This document shows positions 59,385 through 64,000 of a stretch of DNA of 64,000 nucleotides, piece after piece (within the stretch, counting starts at the first letter, position 1; each line of letters begins with the position of its first letter). Origin of the DNA: Macrophomina tecta. Its lineage: Eukaryota > Ascomycota > Dothideomycetes > Botryosphaeriales > Botryosphaeriaceae. A model generated the notes under the pieces. The model ran no database searches, was not told the origin of the DNA, and saw only the letters and a list, made by a program, of their open reading frames with translations. Made by a program: the position numbers and the translations under genes. The stretch spans positions 625,501-689,500 of the forward strand of contig JAKSGN010000037.1 of assembly GCA_024180945.1 (NCBI GenBank). The letters are read 5' to 3'.

Positions 59385-61378
59385 CTACTCTTGATTGCCT
59401 TCGCCGAACACAAAATTAAGGACCCTCGGGTGGCGTGCTTCTACGACAGTCGCGGTGAGAAAAACAGTCAAAAGAAGAACGTACGAAACACACAGCGCCA
59501 CTACATGCCCAGCCTCTCCCGGAATGACAGACATGCTAAAGACCCCCTAAGGCCATGTTAGAGTTAACTAGACTTCCAGGCATTGATAATCCTTTTCTTA
59601 CCGTTGCGAGAGAGAGGGGAAGATAGAGCTATAAATACGTCAGTGCTGACCTGGTCAAAGCCCTACGGTTGCGGTTTGATTCACATACAACCGTCATTTT
59701 CGTAAGGATGCCAATGTTTTCTCCTTGTCTAGTGGTTGTTGCGCTCTCGCGAAGAGCAGAAGCGTTCACAAGCTGGTCAGTCAGCATGCGATACCTGTTG
59801 AGGGATGCTGGGCTTTTTCGTCGATTTATAGTGTAGCGAAATCGGACTTACACCGTCGAGCTTGCTTTGAAAGAGATCTAATTTTTGCGCAAGTAGTTTA
59901 CGGAAGAATCTCAATTGGGATATTCCTTTACGAGCTTCGGCGAGGTGCTCGCCCCATTTTCTCAAATACTCGTCACTGCCCTTAGTCTCAAGATGGACCA
60001 CATCTCCGCCTTCAAAAGCGTCCCAAGCAGCGATAAGGTTTTCCAGTGTGTCACGCAAACGTCTGATGGCTTGCACCGTCATGGTGAGTTTTTCGGTATG
60101 CGGGAATTGGGGTTCGTCAATGAAGGAATTCGTGGATTCGCGTTCCTCTTGCTGCACGGGATTAGTATGGCGTATTCAAGCACGCTTCACCAGCCGTCTT
60201 ACATAATTGTCCATGCGTTCTTCGAAAGTATTGATCAATAACGTCCATTCTTGTGTTGCCTGCGTGACACGCGCCGCCAAGACCCAAAGGAAGTACTCGC
60301 GCGGGTTCCACAAGGGATATCTCAGCCAGCGAGTACCTCCTGTGGCTGGATCGCGCCCGTAAGGATCATTTGGCGTTGTCTTGAAATAGTCTTCGTAGTC
60401 TTCTTCTTTCCCGAAGTAGCTGTCAACAAAACAGTACCCTGTCCATACCCATTCGTCAACCCCTGTGACAAGGAGAGAGATCTGGCATTCGTGGAAGTAT
60501 AATTCTCGACCATCGGATAGAGGTAGCAAGCGGGTACTTCTCAGTCGTCTTCCTCGAACTGACCTGGGGTCACTGTTTGCCGACCCTTCTCGTAGCGCAA
60601 AAAAAGTGATGTGGAATTCAAGGTTGAAGATGAGTCCTCCCTGAAAGTGTCAGCACACATAAATACGTGGATAATATAGGCTACTTACAGGGCCAAAGTG
60701 AATAGCAAAGCTAGGCCTGAAGAGTATGTGCTGGCTCAGAAAACTGCGAAGGACATCCAACGACAGCGTTGAGCTCGTTTCAACTAGCGAAAAGACACAA
60801 TCTGGGGTGATATTCGCAATGTATCTGCAACAGCCCCTGATTAGTACGAGGATGTCCTCCAACATCATGTGTCTTACATTGTTCTCCTTTCCGCACGAAT
60901 CGAAAGTCTCTGCGATTTGGTTAGCTGTGCTTGATCTTGCAACTCCCAACTGATCCCGGGGCCCTCTGACGTCGCATAATAGGCGTTCCCTCAATTGTTC
61001 AGCTGATAACTTCTCCGTGAAGCGGTGGTTACCCAGCGGAGGGTATGACATATACCCATTGTTCTGTCCTTTTCCACCTTCAGAATCCCATTTTCTGGCC
61101 ACGGTAACGCCTGAGCCTGCGGTGTCATCACATCTATCATCCAATAATACGACACCGCAGCGCTCCAGATCTGTCGTCGTAACATGGAAAAACCGTGCCA
61201 AATGCGCATAGAGCGAGGATCCTGGGGGCTGCAAATTGCCTTTTCGGAAGGATAGGAACCTCTCTATAATCTCTTTTCTCTGGGTGGGTTCTGTAAAATG
61301 CTTGATCGATTCAGCCTTGTGTAGATGAGGGCGACGATCTGCAAACCGAAGGTTCCAGGCTTCGGCAGTGTCAGACAT
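59385..61378 (-). CDS. CorA-like membrane protein, complete copy (copy A)
   Basis: Eight exons joined by GT-AG introns at 60910-60970, 60825-60877, 60641-60688, 60152-60202, 59773-59851, 59629-59688 and 59547-59601 give 528 aa with all phases closing. N-terminal: MSDTAEAWNLRFADRRPHLH, VVLLDDRCDD, then RAERRTIYIANITPDC. The middle is helical (DPATGGTRWLRYPLWNPREY, RFFRKLLAQKLDLFQSKLDG). LVNASALRESATTTRQGENI leads into a first membrane segment LTKMTVLYLPLSLATGVFSM and a second GHVVALCVSYVLLLTVFLTA, with a short cytosolic tail. This is the fungal CorA-like group (PF01544-type topology); the GMN motif is absent (VFSM in its place), so Mg2+ transport is doubtful. It is head-to-head with a Cys-rich gene and has a truncated paralogue at 62217-62884. 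Confidence 0.85.
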
Positions 61379-61789
61379 TGGAAAAAGAGATTCGGACTGT
61401 GGTGTCTACTCGTGAAAGTTAGGAATGCCTGTAAAGAGGGTGCGAAGCTAATCCTTATCATAAAGAAGAAAATCGACGACAGGGCTGCACAGCCACTTGC
61501 TGCCTAAAATTGACAGGGAATAAATGCAATGGCTCGCTTAAGAAGACTTTATAGGACAAGCGCAGGGATTTGGGCGGGGTATCTCATGGCCCATCAGTTG
61601 ATTCTGCCAGCCTTTTACAACAGGCCAAGTCATCGTTTAAGGTACAAATCTAGACAAAACCTCAAGCATCGGAATGTTCTTTTTAATAAAGCAGAGCAAA
61701 GTGGTCTTCAAGGACACCATGGTGGTCAGTTGCATTATACTTTCATTCAGAACTGCGCCACTATCTGCCAATCCGGTGCGCTTGCCCAA
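61379..61789. promoter_or_regulatory. Divergent region between CorA-like copy A and Cys-rich copy 1
   Basis: About 0.4 kb between the CorA-like start and the first candidate exon of the Cys-rich gene; the equivalent spacing in the second pair is also about 0.4 kb. It presumably holds a bidirectional promoter. Some part may be 5' exon of the Cys-rich gene, whose start codon I could not fix. Confidence 0.4.
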
Positions 61790-61800
61790 ATGCCTCTTCC

Positions 61801-62172
61801 TTGACGCCGCTTTTCATCGGGCAAACTTGGACTTATGTAAAACCCCATGGCGACCTCACAGATGTGTCTGCTAACTCAAGATCTCTGCTCCGAACAGTGC
61901 AATCCCGCTTGCCGGCACATAAACCCTTCTTCAGGTGGTTTAGACAAGTGTGCTGGCTCTGGGTGCAGCCATACGAGATGCGCAAACTGCACCTGCAGTC
62001 GCGAAGCGCCATTGGGACAATACCAGGGATTTCTCCTTGACTGCCATGCCGCGTGCCCGTATGGCGCTGGTCTTGATTGCGTAAGTCAAGCAAACGCCAT
62101 CATTCGCATCTCACATAACGAAAATAGCAGTTCCAATGCAGTTCACCAAGTTTGACTGCCTTAGATCTTTAA
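61801..62172 (+). pseudogene. Cys/His-rich zinc-module gene, degraded copy (copy 1)
   Basis: Splice-aware reading gives PLFIGQTWTY / (intron 61837-61897, 61 nt, phase 0) / CNPACRHINPSSGGLDKCAG, SGCSHTRCANCTCSREAP and HAACPYGAGLDC / (intron 62081-62127, phase 0) / QFQCSSPSLTALDL-stop at 62172. The first module keeps C-x3-C ... C-x4-C-x-H-x2-C-x2-C, suggesting a zinc-binding fold, but the residue before the first intron is Tyr where copy 2 has Cys, and the second module is cut short. No initiator ATG is in frame in the first exon. It lies between the two CorA-like copies and is probably decayed, though an unusual active gene is possible. Confidence 0.45.
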
Positions 62173-62216
62173 TTTTCTATGTGCGGTCATTGGCGCTGTG
62201 CATATCGTAGATCTTA

Positions 62217-62884
62217 TCAGGATAGACGAATAAACAGGTGGATCAGGTTGGTGGAACTTGCAAGGATGATCTCCGGTGTGGCATTGGCTGCATAACTACT
62301 GGAATTAGCGAGTAAGTTCGGATAGCAGGTTACTCACATGACTCTCTTTCCAGGGTTGTAATCGTTTCGCTTGAGCATGTTAACATCCTTCCGCCGTGAA
62401 CGATAGGTACGATTCTTGCCTTGAGTCTCATCTGATTTCTGAATTCTTGTACGCTGAGGGCCTTACTGATGGCCATGTCTCCTCGTGGAGGGTGATCCAT
62501 ATATCCACACTGGCTGGGGTCAATGGGGATGCCCTGGCCGGGTGGCTTTTCTGTTTTGGAATCCCATAGTCGTGTTGAGTTATTGCCTCCGGTGCTATCG
62601 CATCGGTCGTCCAACAATATTACCTGATTTTGTCGTGGATCAGGTGGAACAAGTGCCAAAAAATCACTCAGGCTTGCATATAGAAGAGTTTCGGGAGGAT
62701 CCAGCTTCCTGCTTCGAAAATTGAGAAATCTGAATATGAGGACAGCTCGCTCGTCCTGCAGGTCCACGCCTCTTCCGAAATCGAAGACTCCGTCGGGAAC
62801 ATCTTTGAGATGCAAATTCTCGCTGTTATGGAGCATCCGCCTCTGCCTGCCATATGACATATCCCAGGCTACAGCTGCTTGCAT
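62217..62884 (-). pseudogene. CorA-like membrane protein, 3'-truncated copy (copy B)
   Basis: Start ATG at 62884 (MQAAVAWDMSYGRQRRMLHN) aligns with copy A's start; an upstream frame to 62998 begins with TTG only. Shared blocks: LLYASLSDF versus SLYAHLARF, ILLDDRCD, RLWDSKTE, GYMDHPPRG, LSVQEFRNQMRLK. Intron 1 (62370-62419) appears to be GC-AG (AAG/GCAAGA...CTCAAG, phase 0) at the same place as copy A's first intron. The next exon is 32 nt in both copies (62369-62338). Intron 2 (62299-62337) is only 39 nt, phase 2. The last piece SYAANATPEIILASSTNLIH matches YIANITPDCVFSLVETSSTL, then TGA at 62217. Everything after that, including both membrane helices, is missing; Cys-rich copy 1 lies immediately beyond. 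Confidence 0.72.
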
Positions 62885-63294
62885 TCCGCCTGACGGCACC
62901 CTGTCAGGGTCGGCAGACTCGGGGGGCTCGGTGAACTTACTGGTGTATTCGTAAGGTAGTGCGGCGTTGTCGACTAAAGCCTCTTCGAGCAAGGTCAAAC
63001 TTTCGGAGAAGCAGAGTTCCTCAACGAAGGTACAAGAGGACCCTTGAGTGTCAATAGAAATCCATGGTTACGCAAGGCTGTGGTGATTCCTGTGGATACG
63101 TTGTCGTGCTCTTATTCGTTCGCTACTCCCTGTTCATGCAGTCATATCAATAGGTGGTTGTGCCAAGCTGATCACATGCGCCAAAGACTCCTCATTTTGC
63201 ATTTCAACTTCTCAGCCTGATCATACCACAGAACACTCCTTTATACAGTCTGGATATTGTTCCGCGAAGTTGTTTCGCGGAGGTCCTCTTGTTC

Positions 63295-63759
63295 ATGATG
63301 CTGAATTCACCGGAGAAAAAGTTTTCGTCCCGGTCATGTCGGTCCACGCACTGCTACTATTATTTGACCTTACCTTCTGGTTGTTATGCCACTGCCACTA
63401 CACTCAGACAGGATAATTGGATTTGCGTCAGTTTGTCCGCCGCAGTAAGGACTGTTGAACTGACTGCGATCAGTGTAATAAAAACTGTAACGCAACAAAT
63501 TCAGGCGAGCGAACAGAATGCGAGCGATGTAAGCACGAGCAATGCGCTTTATGTCCGTATGAGCAGGAATACAAACAGCAAGCTGACGGTGTGGAAGTCT
63601 GGTATTGCGTGAGTGACTCTATCTTCCCCTAGCTTTGAGATGCCTTGAATTACTGAGCCAACTTAGTGCTTTTGTTCGCACGGACCATATCCTGTTGAGA
63701 TGTATGGTGCGTGTTACAATTGCCAGCATGGTCGTTGTGCTTATTGCAAGGTTGATTGA
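63295..63759 (+). CDS. Small Cys/His-rich protein with two zinc-like modules (copy 2)
   Basis: ATG at 63295 (MMLNSPEKKFSSRSCRSTHC); a second ATG follows at 63298. Exon 1 ends LRQDNWIC; intron 63427-63473 (GTCAGT...ATCAG, 47 nt, phase 0); exon 2 begins CNKNCNATNSGERTECERCK and continues HEQCALCPYEQEYKQQADGV, ending EVWYC; intron 63609-63666 (GTGAGT...CTTAG, 58 nt, phase 0); exon 3 is CFCSHGPYPVEMYGACYNCQ then HGRCAYCKVD and TGA. Each module has W-x-C/C ... C-x2-C-x-H-x2-C-x2-C, and each intron falls between two adjacent Cys codons. Product about 106 aa. The protein is probably zinc-binding. I recall similar unnamed fungal proteins but no assigned function. The exon 1 boundaries are less certain than the modules. 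Confidence 0.6.
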
Positions 63760-64000
63760 TGTGAGTAATGGTTACGAGTTCACATGTCTCCGGTTCCTTA
63801 AAGCAGTGCCGGGTCACTCTGGGCAATGTGTCCTTGTTTAACAGCATGTAAACTTTTCCTCCCTTGCAACATTTTAAACAAAGGTCTCTTTCGTGTAGTA
63901 AGTAGCCTGTCCTGTAATGAGCACCTGGATCACGTAACTCTATCGTTACTTTCACTTGTAAGAAATGCGCCCTGAATCGAGTATTCCTTTGAGGGCACAA
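63760..64000. other. Window end, no gene seen
   Basis: 241 nt downstream of the Cys-rich gene. A minus-strand frame runs off the window edge (64000 to 63650) but is largely antisense to the Cys-rich exon 3 and has no recognised domain. Confidence 0.4.

Noticed and set aside
62330..62998. Reading copy B as a complete 222-aa unspliced protein from 62998
   Set aside because: The first codon is TTG, and the tail after MRLK does not match copy A unless the GC-AG and GT-AG introns are removed.

Overview
The window is nuclear DNA of a filamentous ascomycete (Pezizomycotina). The evidence is spliced genes with short GT-AG introns (about 47-115 nt, often with CTAAC/CTGAC-like branch sites), and families typical of such fungi: a Tup1/RcoA corepressor, CCG-9-type trehalose phosphorylase, HET-domain proteins, a NACHT-like STAND NTPase, a Zn2Cys6 factor, an expansin-like protein, a DUF7730-type protein and fungal CorA-like proteins. 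Class (perhaps Dothideomycetes) is only a guess. I see no convincing rRNA, tRNA, CRISPR array or intact transposon.

Layout. 0-11.5 kb is mostly core: TUP1 (minus) and trehalose phosphorylase (plus) diverge from a 1.6 kb shared upstream region, followed by a CNNM/DUF21 membrane protein. 11.8-23.3 kb is accessory: a decayed carboxylesterase, a secreted S41 peptidase, a short NACHT-like STAND protein with an inserted cysteine-rich segment, a convergent HET protein, and a P450 with a 1-nt frame break. 26-33.3 kb returns to core genes: a low-complexity protein with PNRC/Edc-like motifs, RING-box protein 1, signal peptidase subunit Spc1 and a CorA Mg2+ channel. 33.3-37.3 kb has no recognisable gene. 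37.4-51.4 kb holds a Zn2Cys6 factor, an expansin-like secreted protein, a broken NADAR gene, an unrecognised 450-aa protein, a secreted beta-propeller lactonase-like protein and a histidine acid phosphatase with a C-terminal membrane anchor.

53.7-64 kb is an accessory block: an F-box-like protein, a second HET protein, a DUF7730-like protein, and then the most unusual structure in the window. A CorA-like gene (minus) sits head-to-head with a small cysteine/histidine-rich gene (plus), and the same pair occurs again immediately beside it. In the second pair the CorA-like gene has lost its 3' half; in the first pair the cysteine-rich gene looks degraded. The two CorA-like copies share start position, two intron positions and phases, and a 32-nt middle exon. 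The cysteine-rich copies share introns placed just before the second cysteine of each module.

Functionally, the secreted set (S41 peptidase, expansin-like, lactonase-like, acid phosphatase) points to life on plant or organic substrate. The STAND and HET genes are of the kind that act in non-self recognition. Three genes show clear inactivating lesions or a frame break (carboxylesterase, NADAR, P450), and one CorA-like copy is truncated.
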